Source: JACQAP01 sp035548375
GTDB taxonomy: Bacteria; Pseudomonadota; Gammaproteobacteria; Burkholderiales; JACQAP01
Direction of reading: 5' to 3'
NCBI GenBank assembly: GCA_035548375.1
Contig: DASZTG010000022.1
Span: forward strand, 26,130-90,129
Length of the DNA stretch: 64,000 nt
Shown here: positions 8,227 to 16,890 of the stretch, in pieces
Position numbering within the stretch: position 1 is the stretch's first letter
Layout of the letters: every line of letters starts with the position of its first letter
Position numbers and translations under genes: made by a program
Notes under the pieces: model-generated
Databases searched by the model: none
What the model was told of the DNA's origin: nothing
Seen by the model: the letters and a program-made list of their open reading frames with translations, nothing else

Positions 8227-9342
8227 TCAGCTCTCGATCAATATCCTGAGCATGCGCCGCAACGGTTCCGCCGCACCCCATAGCAGCTGGTCTCCGACGG
8301 TGAAGGCCGTAAGGTATTCGCCGCCCATGGGCAACTTGCGTAAACGGCCTATCGGCACGGTCAGCGTGCCGGTGACGTACGCCGGCGTCAGCTCGCGGAT
8401 GGAATCCTCGCGACGGTTCGGGACGACTTTCGCCCATTGATTCGCGCTCGCGAGCATGCCTTCGATTTCCGCGATCGGCACATCCTTCGTGAGCTTGATC
8501 GTGAGCGCCTGGCTATGGCATCGCATCGCGCCGATGCGCACGCACACGCCGTCGATGGGGATCGGCTTTTCCTCACGGCCGAGGATCTTGTTGCCTTCCG
8601 CCTGTGCCTTCCATTCTTCCTTGCTCTGGCCGTTGCCGAGATCCTTGTCGATCCACGGGATAAGGCTGCCCGCGAGCGGCACGCCGAAGTGCTCGGTCGG
8701 ATTTTCAGGCGAGCGCAATGCCTCGGCGACCTTGCGATCGATATCCAGAATGGACGACGCCGGATCCTGCAACGGCGTCTTCGCAGCCGCATGCGCATGG
8801 CCCATCTGCGCGAGCAGCTCGCGCATGTTCTGCGCGCCCGCGCCGGAGGCTGCCTGGTAAGTCATCGCCGTGATCCACTCGACGAGGCCGGCCTTGAACA
8901 GCCCATGCATGCCCATCAGCATCAGGCTGACGGTGCAATTGCCGCCGATGTAGTTCTTACCGCCCTGCTTCAACGCAGAGCGGATCACGTCCATGTTCAC
9001 CGGATCGAGAATAATGACGGCATCCTTCTGCATGCGCAGCGCCGATGCCGCGTCGATCCAATATCCGCCCCATCCCGCCGCGCGCAGCTTCGGGAAGATT
9101 TCGTTCGTATAGTCGCCGCCCTGGCAGGAGATTATGACTTCCATTTCCTTGAGCGCCGCGACATCCCCGGCATCCTTGAGCGGCGGTACATCCTTGCCGA
9201 TCGACGGTCCCTTGCCGCCATGCTGCGACGTGCTGAAGAACACCGGGTCGATGAGGTCGAAGTCCTTCTCCTGCAGCATGCGCTGCATCAGCACCGAACC
9301 CACCATCCCGCGCCAGCCCACCAATCCGACTCGTCTCATCAT
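8227..9342 (-). CDS. asd: Aspartate-semialdehyde dehydrogenase
   Basis: 371 residues. Reduces L-aspartyl-4-phosphate to the semialdehyde with NADPH, a branch point for lysine, threonine, methionine and diaminopimelate. The Rossmann opening is RVGLVGWRGMVGSVLMQRM, the nucleophile C136 is in GGNCTVSLM, and the catalytic histidine region is GAMRCHSQAL. Either of two tandem ATGs (9342, 9339) could start it; GAGGGT lies just upstream. Downstream of leuB by 27 bases; fimV follows after a 126-base gap that holds its own promoter candidate. Confidence 0.96.
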   Translation of the reverse strand: MMRRVGLVGWRGMVGSVLMQRMLQEKDFDLIDPVFFSTSQHGGKGPSIGKDVPPLKDAGDVAALKEMEVIISCQGGDYTNEIFPKLRAAGWGGYWIDAASALRMQKDAVIILDPVNMDVIRSALKQGGKNYIGGNCTVSLMLMGMHGLFKAGLVEWITAMTYQAASGAGAQNMRELLAQMGHAHAAAKTPLQDPASSILDIDRKVAEALRSPENPTEHFGVPLAGSLIPWIDKDLGNGQSKEEWKAQAEGNKILGREEKPIPIDGVCVRIGAMRCHSQALTIKLTKDVPIAEIEGMLASANQWAKVVPNRREDSIRELTPAYVTGTLTVPIGRLRKLPMGGEYLTAFTVGDQLLWGAAEPLRRMLRILIES

Positions 9343-9369
9343 CGCACCCTCAAGCTGTTCATCTTTGCC

Positions 9370-10440
9370 TCACGCATGCAGCGCGGCAACCACCGCGTCA
9401 CCCATCTCTTCCGTGCCGACCTTTTTCGTGCCGGCCTCGAAGATATCGCCCGTGCGCAAACCCTGTTTGAGCACGCGCTTGACGGCGGCGTCGATGCGCG
9501 CGGCAGCCGTCTCTTCGCCGAAGGTGTAGCGCATCATCATCGACAGCGACAGGATCGTCGCAAGCGGATTGGCCACGCCCTTGCCGGCAATGTCCGGCGC
9601 GGATCCGTGGATCGGCTCGTAGAGCCCCTTGTTCTTCGCGTCGAGCGACGCCGACGGCAGCATGCCGATCGAGCCCGTCAGCATCGAGGCCTCGTCGGAC
9701 AGGATGTCGCCGAACATGTTGCCGGTGAGGATCACGTCGAACTGCTTCGGTGCGCGCACGAGCTGCATCGCGGCGTTGTCGACGTACATGTGCGACACCT
9801 CGACGTCGGCGTATTCTTTCGCGACCTCGTTGACGACCTCGCGCCACAGGATGCTGGTGTCGAGCACGTTGGCCTTGTCGACCGAGCACAGCTTGCGCCC
9901 GCGCTTGCGCGCGATGCCGAAGCCAACATGCGCGATGCGGCGGATTTCGGATTCGCTGTACTTCATGGTGTCGAAGCCTTCGCGTTCCCCAGCATCCGTG
10001 TTGCGCTGCCCGCGCGGCTGACCGAAGTAGATGTCGCCGGTGAGTTCCCGCAGGATCATGATGTCGAGGCCCGCCACGTATTCGTTCTTCAAGGTCGAGG
10101 CGTTCGCAAGCTCCTCGTAGACCAGCGCCGGTCGCAGGTTCGCGAACAAGCCGAGCTCCTTGCGGATGCGCAAAAGGCCTTGTTCGGGACGCATCGCGCG
10201 CGGCAAGGTATCGTACGTCGGGCCGCCGACGGCCCCGAGCAGCACCGCGTCGGCCTGCTTCGCCAGCGCGAGCGTCGCAGCCGGCAGCGGATCCTGCGCG
10301 GCGTCGTAGCCGGCCCCGCCGATCGGCGCCTGCTCGGTCTCGATCTTCAGGCCGTCTCGCGACAGCGCCTTCAATACCTTGACGGCCTGTTGCACGACTT
10401 CCGGCCCGATGCCGTCTCCCGGCAATACCGCAATCTTCAT
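9370..10440 (-). CDS. leuB: 3-isopropylmalate dehydrogenase
   Basis: 356 residues. NAD-dependent oxidative decarboxylation of 3-isopropylmalate in leucine synthesis. Family features: MKIAVLPGDGIGPEVV start, the RxxxR-type substrate region around LLRIRKELGLFANLRP, and a metal-binding FGDILSDEASMLTGS stretch. The frame extends to 10500, but that part reads the terminator hairpin, so I start at ATG 10440 with GAGGGATCGAAA just upstream. Follows leuD in the order leuC-leuD-leuB. Confidence 0.96.
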   Translation of the reverse strand: MKIAVLPGDGIGPEVVQQAVKVLKALSRDGLKIETEQAPIGGAGYDAAQDPLPAATLALAKQADAVLLGAVGGPTYDTLPRAMRPEQGLLRIRKELGLFANLRPALVYEELANASTLKNEYVAGLDIMILRELTGDIYFGQPRGQRNTDAGEREGFDTMKYSESEIRRIAHVGFGIARKRGRKLCSVDKANVLDTSILWREVVNEVAKEYADVEVSHMYVDNAAMQLVRAPKQFDVILTGNMFGDILSDEASMLTGSIGMLPSASLDAKNKGLYEPIHGSAPDIAGKGVANPLATILSLSMMMRYTFGEETAAARIDAAVKRVLKQGLRTGDIFEAGTKKVGTEEMGDAVVAALHA

Positions 10441-10452
10441 TTTCGATCCCTC

Positions 10453-10485
10453 AAAAAAACAACCGGGGCATCTGCTTTGCCCCGG
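10453..10485 (-). terminator. Intrinsic terminator/attenuator between leuD and leuB
   Basis: Stem CCGGGGCA/TGCCCCGG (10463-10470 with 10478-10485), 7-base loop, followed on the minus strand by TTG and seven consecutive T. This is a textbook intrinsic terminator placed inside the leuCDB operon, 12 bases before the leuB start. It may set the ratio of LeuCD to LeuB or respond to a signal. Confidence 0.8.
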
Positions 10486-10509
10486 CTGGTGTTGGTTCAT
10501 TTGCTTGCG

Positions 10510-11151
10510 TCAACTGAACAGCCAGGGTTGCTCGAGGCGGCGTTTGGCTTCGAACGTTTTTATTTCGTCGACGTGGCGCAGCGTCAGGCCGATGTCGTCG
10601 AGGCCGTTCAGCAGGCAATCCTTGCGAAAGGCATCAATCTCGAACTTGAAAGCCTGGCTGCCGTCCGGATATGACACGCTTTGCGCGCCGAGATCGATGA
10701 CGAGCCGGAAACCCGGGAATGCGGCGACGTCATGGAAAATCCGGTCGACCTGGATCTCCGGCAGCACGATCGGCAGCAGGCCGTTCTTGAAGCAGTTGTT
10801 GTAGAAAATGTCGGCGTAGCTCGGCGCGATCAGCGCGCGAAAGCCGAAATCGTCCAAAGCCCATGGCGCATGCTCGCGCGAGGATCCGCAGCCGAAATTC
10901 CTGCGCGCGACCAGCACAGTCGCACCCTTGAAGCGCGGCTGGTTCAGCACGAAGTCGGGATTGGGCTTGCGCAAGGCCGGGTCCATGCCCGGCTCGCCAT
11001 GGTCGAGATAGCGCCAGGCATCGAACAGGTTCACGCCGAAGCCGGAGCGCTTGATCGATTTCAGGAACTGCTTCGGGATGATGGCATCGGTATCGACGTT
11101 GGCGCGATCCATCGGTGCAACCAGTCCCTCTATGCGAGTGAATTTCTGCAT
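10510..11151 (-). CDS. leuD: 3-isopropylmalate dehydratase small subunit
   Basis: 213 residues. With LeuC it isomerises 2- to 3-isopropylmalate. Shows the aconitase swivel domain, including NVDTDAIIPKQFL and the active-site loop NFGCGSSREHAPWAL. The start at ATG 11151 (MQKFTRIEGLV) is two bases after the leuC stop, so the two subunits are tightly coupled. The downstream gap to leuB holds a strong terminator-like hairpin. Confidence 0.96.
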   Translation of the reverse strand: MQKFTRIEGLVAPMDRANVDTDAIIPKQFLKSIKRSGFGVNLFDAWRYLDHGEPGMDPALRKPNPDFVLNQPRFKGATVLVARRNFGCGSSREHAPWALDDFGFRALIAPSYADIFYNNCFKNGLLPIVLPEIQVDRIFHDVAAFPGFRLVIDLGAQSVSYPDGSQAFKFEIDAFRKDCLLNGLDDIGLTLRHVDEIKTFEAKRRLEQPWLFS

Positions 11152-11153
11152 GG

Positions 11154-12563
11154 CTACACGTCCGCGCGCACGTCGACGAAGCGACCGGCGATGGCCGCGC
11201 CTGCCGCCATGGCTGGGCTCACGAGGTGGGTGCGGCCGCGATCGCCCTGCCGGCCTTCGAAATTGCGGTTCGAGGTCGATGCACAGCGCTCGCCCGGCTC
11301 CAGCCGGTCGTCGTTCATGGCGAGGCACATCGAGCAGCCTGGCTGGCGCCATTCGAAGCCAGCCGCCGTGAAAATCTTGTCGAGGCCTTCCTTTTCCGCC
11401 TGCTCCTTGACCAGCCCCGACCCCGGCACCACCATAGCCAGGCGCACGTTCGACGCCACGCGGCGCCCGCGCACGACATGGGCCGCCGCGCGCAGATCCT
11501 CGATGCGCGAGTTGGTACAGGAACCGATGAACACCTTGTCGATGCGGATGTCGGTGATCTGCGTGTTCGGCTGAAGGCCCATGTAGGTCAGCGCGCGCGC
11601 CATGCCTTCGCGCTTGTTGTCGTCCTTTTCCTTCTCCGGATCCGGCACGCGGCCGTCCACCGGCACAACCATTTCCGGCGACGTGCCCCAGGTCACCTGC
11701 GGCTTGATCTCGCGGGCATCCAGGCGCACGACGAAATCGAAGCGCGCGTTCTCGTCGCTCTTCAGCGTGCGCCAGTAGTCAGCAGCCCTGTTCCACATTT
11801 CGCCCTTGGGCGAAAACGTCCGGCCACGCAAATATTCTATGGTGGTCTCGTCCACGGCCACCATGCCCGCCCTCGCGCCTGCTTCGATGGCCATGTTGCA
11901 CAGGGTCATCCTGCCTTCCATGGAAAGCGAGCGGATGGCGCTGCCGCCGAACTCGACCGCGTAACCCGTCCCGCCGGCCGTGCCGATGCGGCCGATGATC
12001 GCCAGCGCAACGTCCTTGGCCGTGACGCCGCGACCGAGCGCGCCATTGACCTCGATCAGCATGCTTTTCATTTTCTTCTGCACCAGGCACTGGGTCGCGA
12101 GCACATGCTCGACTTCCGAGGTGCCGATGCCGTGCGCCAGGCAACCGAAAGCGCCGTGCGTGCTCGTATGCGAATCGCCGCAGACGACCGTCATGCCGGG
12201 CAAGGTCGCGCCTTGTTCCGGCCCGATCACGTGCACGATGCCCTGGCGCTTGTCGAGGAAGGGGAAATACACCTTCGCGCCGAACTCCTTGATGTTCGCG
12301 TCCAGGGTCTCGACCTGCAGGCGCGAGATCGGATCCTTGATGCCCTGCTCCCAATGCTGGGTCGGCGTGTTGTGGTCCGCGGTGGCCACGACGGAATCGA
12401 TGCGCCACGGCTTGCGTCCGGCGAGCTTCAGCCCTTCGAACGCCTGCGGGCTGGTGACTTCATGCACCAGGTGGCGATCGATGTAAATCAGGGCCGTGCC
12501 ATCGGGTTCCTGGCGGACCAGATGGCTGGACCAAAGCTTGTCGTAAAGCGTCTGCGGGCTCAT
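11154..12563 (-). CDS. leuC: 3-isopropylmalate dehydratase large subunit
   Basis: 469 residues, aconitase-superfamily hydro-lyase. The three 4Fe-4S cysteines are visible, one in FIGSCTNSRIEDL and two in GCSMCLAMN; CGDSHTSTHGAFG is the family signature. The frame is open to 12740, but the family begins MSPQTLYDKLW at ATG 12563. No strong Shine-Dalgarno precedes it. Catalyses the second step of leucine synthesis with LeuD. Confidence 0.95.
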   Translation of the reverse strand: MSPQTLYDKLWSSHLVRQEPDGTALIYIDRHLVHEVTSPQAFEGLKLAGRKPWRIDSVVATADHNTPTQHWEQGIKDPISRLQVETLDANIKEFGAKVYFPFLDKRQGIVHVIGPEQGATLPGMTVVCGDSHTSTHGAFGCLAHGIGTSEVEHVLATQCLVQKKMKSMLIEVNGALGRGVTAKDVALAIIGRIGTAGGTGYAVEFGGSAIRSLSMEGRMTLCNMAIEAGARAGMVAVDETTIEYLRGRTFSPKGEMWNRAADYWRTLKSDENARFDFVVRLDAREIKPQVTWGTSPEMVVPVDGRVPDPEKEKDDNKREGMARALTYMGLQPNTQITDIRIDKVFIGSCTNSRIEDLRAAAHVVRGRRVASNVRLAMVVPGSGLVKEQAEKEGLDKIFTAAGFEWRQPGCSMCLAMNDDRLEPGERCASTSNRNFEGRQGDRGRTHLVSPAMAAGAAIAGRFVDVRADV

Positions 12564-12646
12564 GGCACTGGACGAATCGGCGCGCTGCTCGAAAATGGGA
12601 CGGAAATTATGCCACACGCCCCATGGCGGACGGCAGTGCCCGCGCG

Positions 12647-13807
12647 TCAGGAATCGCCGGAAGCCAGCGTCCGCAGGGGTTTTGCCGCAACTATGACCAG
12701 CGCGAAGAAGGCAGCGACAGCGGCAAACGTGAATGTCCACTGCGAACCGAGGGCTTCCCAGGAATAGCCCGCCAACAGCGTGCCCAGCGTTCCGCCCATC
12801 CCGTATCCGAGGCTGGTATAGATGGCCTGCCCGCGGGCCTGGTTACGGCCCTTGAATATCCGGTGCATCATCGCCACGCCCGCCGAATGAAACGCGCCGA
12901 AGGTGATGGCGTGCAGCAACTGCGCGACGAGCAGGATGACCAGCGATCCCACGCCCCAGCCGATCATCAGCAGGCGCACAAAGGCGCAGCCGAAGCTGAA
13001 CATCAGGATCTGGTTCAGGCTGTAGGCTCGCATGAGCCGCGGCAGGACGATGAACAAACCGATCTCGGCCACCACGCCCAGCGACCAGAGCCAGCCCACC
13101 GCCTTTTTCGAATAGCCGGCTTCCACGAGATGGATGGAATAGAAGGCGTTGTACGGTCCGTGCGCGACCTGCATCAGGAAAAACCCGGCCATGAGGGCAA
13201 TCACTTCCGGCCGCGTCACGATGCTGAGGATCGAGGCGTGCTCTGCGTGTCCGGAGGGCTGACGGTCCCGCGGCAGGTAAAACGTGCTGCACGCCATGAA
13301 CAGCAGCAGGGTGAGCACCATTGGCGCAAGCGCGCGCACGCCGAGAATATCCAGCGAATAACCGCCGGCGATCACCACCACCACGAACCCGACCGATCCC
13401 CACAACCGCACGCGCCCGTACACACCGACGCGCGAACCCACGAGGTTCAGTGTCGCGGATTCGGCCAGCGGCAAGACGCCGCTCCAGAACACGTTTAGCA
13501 GCAGCAGCGCCGCGAACATCCACGCGAATCCGTGGTTGAAGAACACGGCCACGAACACGATCGCGGTGCCCACGGCGGTCACCCGGATGAGTTTTGCGCG
13601 CGCGTGGTAGTGGTCGGACAGCCAACCCCAAAGCGTCGGGCCGAATATCCGCGCGACGGGATTGACGGCGAGCAGCATGCCGATTTCCGCCGCTGTATAG
13701 CCGAGCGCTTTCAGGTAGAGCGCGAAATACGGCGCGAACGCGCCGATGAAGGCGAAATAGCAGAAATAGAACCCGGACAGCCGCTGGTAAAGCGAGCCTC
13801 GCATCAT
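12647..13807 (-). CDS. MFS transporter, LacY/HcaT-like
   Basis: 386 residues with about 12 hydrophobic helices, resembling the MFS_1_like group (3-phenylpropionate transporter HcaT and nucleoside permease relatives): FYFCYFAFIGAFAPYFALYL in helix 1 and a WGWLSDHYHARAK loop between helices 2 and 3. Inner-membrane secondary transporter; substrate unknown. Two tandem ATGs at 13807/13804. Starts 12 bases after the HExxH membrane protein gene and precedes leuC, so it sits in an aroC-to-leu gene string on one strand. Confidence 0.85.
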   Translation of the reverse strand: MMRGSLYQRLSGFYFCYFAFIGAFAPYFALYLKALGYTAAEIGMLLAVNPVARIFGPTLWGWLSDHYHARAKLIRVTAVGTAIVFVAVFFNHGFAWMFAALLLLNVFWSGVLPLAESATLNLVGSRVGVYGRVRLWGSVGFVVVVIAGGYSLDILGVRALAPMVLTLLLFMACSTFYLPRDRQPSGHAEHASILSIVTRPEVIALMAGFFLMQVAHGPYNAFYSIHLVEAGYSKKAVGWLWSLGVVAEIGLFIVLPRLMRAYSLNQILMFSFGCAFVRLLMIGWGVGSLVILLVAQLLHAITFGAFHSAGVAMMHRIFKGRNQARGQAIYTSLGYGMGGTLGTLLAGYSWEALGSQWTFTFAAVAAFFALVIVAAKPLRTLASGDS

Positions 13808-13819
13808 CGTGCAGCCGCC

Positions 13820-14365
13820 CTATTCCAGTTCGCGGTCGCGCATCCAGCGCCGTACCAGCCAGGCCCAGGTCGCGATGATTCCGGCCCAGGCGACGAGCGA
13901 GACAAAGCTTGCGATCGACGTGTCTCGCTGCAGTACGTTCCAGCGCGAGAAGATTTCGGTCCAGTCATGCTCGCCGCCGCCGACCAGCGGGAGCACCTGC
14001 TCGCGGGCGTCCGCCATGTATCGCGAAATATTCCAGAAATTCTCGAACAGCCATGCCAGGCACAAGGCGAAGGATAGGGTTTCGCGGCGCCACCAGAACG
14101 AAGCCGTTGCCACGATGGGAAAGACGAGTTGCCCCATCGTGCCGCCATAGACCATCACCCGATTGCCCAGCAGCAGGCCGAACAGGGGATGGCCGGCTTC
14201 GTGGAAAGCCAGGTTCGCGCTGTCGAGCACGTAGACCCAATGCTCGCCGCTGTTGGCGAAATAACAGACTACCGCGACGAGCACCGATGAGGCAGCCAGC
14301 GCGGGCGCCGATACCGGCCGCCATTCCTGTTCGCTGACCTCGAGAAGACGCTCCTTCCAGGACAC
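13820..14365 (-). CDS. Small integral membrane protein with HExxH motif (M50-like?)
   Basis: 181 residues from GTG 14365 (reads SWKERLLEVSEQEW). About four hydrophobic segments, near 20-38, 62-90, 97-113 and 150-172. A membrane-embedded HEAGH motif lies at 55-59 (LAFHEAGHPLFGLLLG), followed by GTMGQLVFP. HExxH near a membrane segment recalls zinc site-2-type (M50) proteases, but I see no clear second metal motif, so proteolysis is a guess. It could be a conserved structural membrane protein. It begins 9 bases after the aroC stop and is followed by the MFS gene. Confidence 0.7.
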   Translation of the reverse strand: MSWKERLLEVSEQEWRPVSAPALAASSVLVAVVCYFANSGEHWVYVLDSANLAFHEAGHPLFGLLLGNRVMVYGGTMGQLVFPIVATASFWWRRETLSFALCLAWLFENFWNISRYMADAREQVLPLVGGGEHDWTEIFSRWNVLQRDTSIASFVSLVAWAGIIATWAWLVRRWMRDRELE

Positions 14366-14373
14366 GGGAGCGT

Positions 14374-15531
14374 TCAGGCCTCGTCTGGTTCGGGATCGTC
14401 TGCCGAGGTCGCGCCGTTTCCGCGCACGTCGGCCGGCGCCTGCGCGGCGATCCGGGGCGTGGAAGTGCGCACATCGGCGTTCTGCGCGCGATGGCGCAGC
14501 GCGTGGTCCATCAGCACCAGCGCCAGCATGGCTTCCGCGATCGGCGTCGCGCGAATGCCCACGCAGGGATCGTGGCGCCCGGTGGTTTCGACGACGGTGG
14601 GCTTGCCGTCCTTGTCGATCGAGCGGCGCGGCAAGCGGATGCTCGAAGTCGGCTTGACGGCGATGTTGACGACGATGTCCTGCCCCGTCGAAATGCCGCC
14701 GAGGATGCCGCCGGCGTTGTTGGACAAAAATCCCTGCGGCGTCATTTCGTCGCCGTGCTCCGTGCCTTTCTGGCCGACGGACGCGAAGCCGGCGCCGATC
14801 TCGACGCCCTTGACCGCGTTGATGCCCATCATGGCATAGGCGATATCGGCATCGAGCTTGTCGTAGACCGGTTCGCCCCATCCCACCGGTACGCCTGTGG
14901 CAACCGCGGTAATGCGCGCACCGCAGGAATCGCCGGACTTGCGCAACTTGTCCATGAACTCTTCGAGCTGCGGCACGATGGCGGGATCGGGCGAGAAAAA
15001 CGGATTCTGGTCCACCGAGTCCCAGGCCTTGAAGGTGATCGGCATCGGGCCGAGTTGCGACATGTAGCCGCGAATCTCGACGCCATGGCGTTCGCGCAGC
15101 CATTTGCGCGCGATCGCTGCCGCGGCCACGCGCACCGCCGTTTCCCTCGCGGACTGGCGCCCTCCTCCCCGGTAATCGCGCACGCCGTATTTCTGCCAGT
15201 ACGTGTAGTCGGCGTGGCCGGGCCGGAAAGTTTCGGCGATCTTGCCGTAGTCTTTGCTGCGCTGGTCCTCGTTGCGAATCAGCAGCGCGATCGGCGTGCC
15301 CGTCGTGACGCCTTCGAACACGCCCGAGAGAATTTCCACGGTATCGGATTCGCGCCGCTGCGTTACGTGACGGGAGGTGCCCGGCTTGCGGCGGTCCAGA
15401 TCCTTCTGGATGTCGGCTTGCGAAAGCGCCATCCCGGGCGGGCAGCCGTCGACGACGCAGCCGATGGCGGGTCCATGGCTCTCGCCGAAGGACGTGACGC
15501 AGAACAGCTTGCCGAGGGTGTTGCCGGACAT
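14374..15531 (-). CDS. aroC: Chorismate synthase
   Basis: 385 residues. FMN-dependent anti-elimination of phosphate from EPSP giving chorismate, the precursor of aromatic amino acids and folate. The family signature GESHGPAIGCVVDGCPPG follows the start. The core ends near LMDHALRHRAQN; a tail of about 35 Pro/Ala/Asp-rich residues makes it longer than E. coli AroC (361). The frame is open upstream of ATG 15531, but that part is antisense to thyA. Divergent from thyA with 63 bases between the starts. Confidence 0.96.
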   Translation of the reverse strand: MSGNTLGKLFCVTSFGESHGPAIGCVVDGCPPGMALSQADIQKDLDRRKPGTSRHVTQRRESDTVEILSGVFEGVTTGTPIALLIRNEDQRSKDYGKIAETFRPGHADYTYWQKYGVRDYRGGGRQSARETAVRVAAAAIARKWLRERHGVEIRGYMSQLGPMPITFKAWDSVDQNPFFSPDPAIVPQLEEFMDKLRKSGDSCGARITAVATGVPVGWGEPVYDKLDADIAYAMMGINAVKGVEIGAGFASVGQKGTEHGDEMTPQGFLSNNAGGILGGISTGQDIVVNIAVKPTSSIRLPRRSIDKDGKPTVVETTGRHDPCVGIRATPIAEAMLALVLMDHALRHRAQNADVRTSTPRIAAQAPADVRGNGATSADDPEPDEA

Positions 15532-15594
15532 GATCGTCGAGCCGGGAAAGTAGGCGAGTTTATCATCCGGCGCCGCTGCATTAAACTTGGCGCC

Positions 15595-16389
15595 ATGCAA
15601 CAGTACCTCGACCTCATGCGGCACATCCTCGAGAAGGGGGCCCGCAAGGGTGACCGCACCGGCACCGGCACCCTGAGCGTCTTCGGGCCGCAATTGCGCT
15701 TCGACCTGCAGGCCGGCTTCCCGCTGCTCACCACCAAGAAGGTCCACCTCAAGTCCATCATCCACGAGCTGCTGTGGTTCCTGAAGGGCGAGACCAACGT
15801 CCGCTACCTCAAGGAAAACGGCGTCTCGATCTGGGACGAGTGGGCGGACGAAAACGGCGAGCTCGGTCCCGTCTACGGCTACCAGTGGCGCTCCTGGCCC
15901 GCGCCGGACGGCCGGCACATCGACCAGGTCACGCGCGTCATCGACGACATCCGCAAGACGCCGAACTCGCGGCGACTCATCGTCTCCGCCTGGAATGTGG
16001 CCGACCTCGACAAGATGGCGCTGATGCCCTGCCACGCGTTCTTCCAGTTCTACGTGGCCGATGGAAAGCTTTCCTGCCAGCTCTACCAGCGCAGCGCCGA
16101 CCTGTTCCTCGGCGTGCCGTTCAACATCGCTTCGTATGCGCTGCTCACCATGATGGTGGCCCAGGTCTGCGGCCTGAAGCCTGGCGAATTCATCCACGCG
16201 CTGGGCGACACGCATCTCTACCTCAACCACCTCGACCAGGCGCGCGAGCAGCTTGCGCGGCAGCCGCGCGCGCTACCGGTGATGGAAATCAATCCCGCCG
16301 TGAAGGACATCTTCGGATTCAGGTACGAGGACTTCACGCTCGAGGCCTACGACCCGCATCCCGCGATCAAGGCGCCCGTAGCGGTATGA
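15595..16389 (+). CDS. thyA: Thymidylate synthase
   Basis: 264 residues, the same length as E. coli ThyA. Methylates dUMP to dTMP using methylene-tetrahydrofolate. The nucleophile is C146 in ALMPCHAFFQ, and QRSADLFLGVPFNI is the conserved dUMP-binding stretch. Start ATG 15595 (MQQYLDLMRHIL). The stop overlaps the folA start as ATGA, so the two enzymes of the thymidylate cycle are co-translated. Confidence 0.98.
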   Translation: MQQYLDLMRHILEKGARKGDRTGTGTLSVFGPQLRFDLQAGFPLLTTKKVHLKSIIHELLWFLKGETNVRYLKENGVSIWDEWADENGELGPVYGYQWRSWPAPDGRHIDQVTRVIDDIRKTPNSRRLIVSAWNVADLDKMALMPCHAFFQFYVADGKLSCQLYQRSADLFLGVPFNIASYALLTMMVAQVCGLKPGEFIHALGDTHLYLNHLDQAREQLARQPRALPVMEINPAVKDIFGFRYEDFTLEAYDPHPAIKAPVAV

Positions 16390-16880
16390 CGCCGCGGGTG
16401 TCGATCATCGTCGCGATGGCGAGCAACCGCGTCATCGGCGCGAACAACGCCCTGCCCTGGCACCTGCCGGCCGACTTGAATCGCTTCAAGTCGCTGACGA
16501 TGGGTCACCACATCATCATGGGCCGCAAGACCTTCGAATCCATCGGCCGCGTGCTGCCGGGGAGGGCGAGCGTGGTCGTCACCCGGAATCCTGCATGGAA
16601 AGTCGATGGCGCCATCACTGCAAGCAGCTTGCGCGATGCCATCGCAAAGGCGAAGGGGGACGATGAAATCTTCGTGATCGGCGGCGAGCAGATTTTCCGC
16701 GAGGCGCTGCCGCTTGCGGACCGGATCTATCTCACGCAAATCGAGCGGGACTTTGCCGGCGACGTTCATTTTCCGCCGCTCGCGCAGGAGACCTGGTCGC
16801 AGAAATCGAGCGAAAGCGGAAGCGATGAAGCAAGCGGCCTGCGCTACAGCTACAAAACGCTGGAGCGCGTCCGCCAGTAA
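16386..16880 (+). CDS. folA: Dihydrofolate reductase
   Basis: 164 residues. NADPH-dependent reduction of dihydrofolate, regenerating the folate oxidised by ThyA. Active-site D30 in LPWHLPADLNRFK (equivalent to E. coli D27), the NADPH-binding MGRKTFESIGR, and the FVIGGEQIF motif. Starts at an ATG overlapping the thyA stop by 4 bases. The gene converges with the GT41 gene, whose stop is 11 bases away. Confidence 0.97.
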   Translation: MTPRVSIIVAMASNRVIGANNALPWHLPADLNRFKSLTMGHHIIMGRKTFESIGRVLPGRASVVVTRNPAWKVDGAITASSLRDAIAKAKGDDEIFVIGGEQIFREALPLADRIYLTQIERDFAGDVHFPPLAQETWSQKSSESGSDEASGLRYSYKTLERVRQ

Positions 16881-16890
16881 ACAGGAATCT

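Noticed and set aside
8437..10674. Plus-strand open frame of 745 codons opposite asd-leuB-leuD
   Set aside because: Antisense to three well-supported biosynthetic genes, with shadow-type composition and no start signals.
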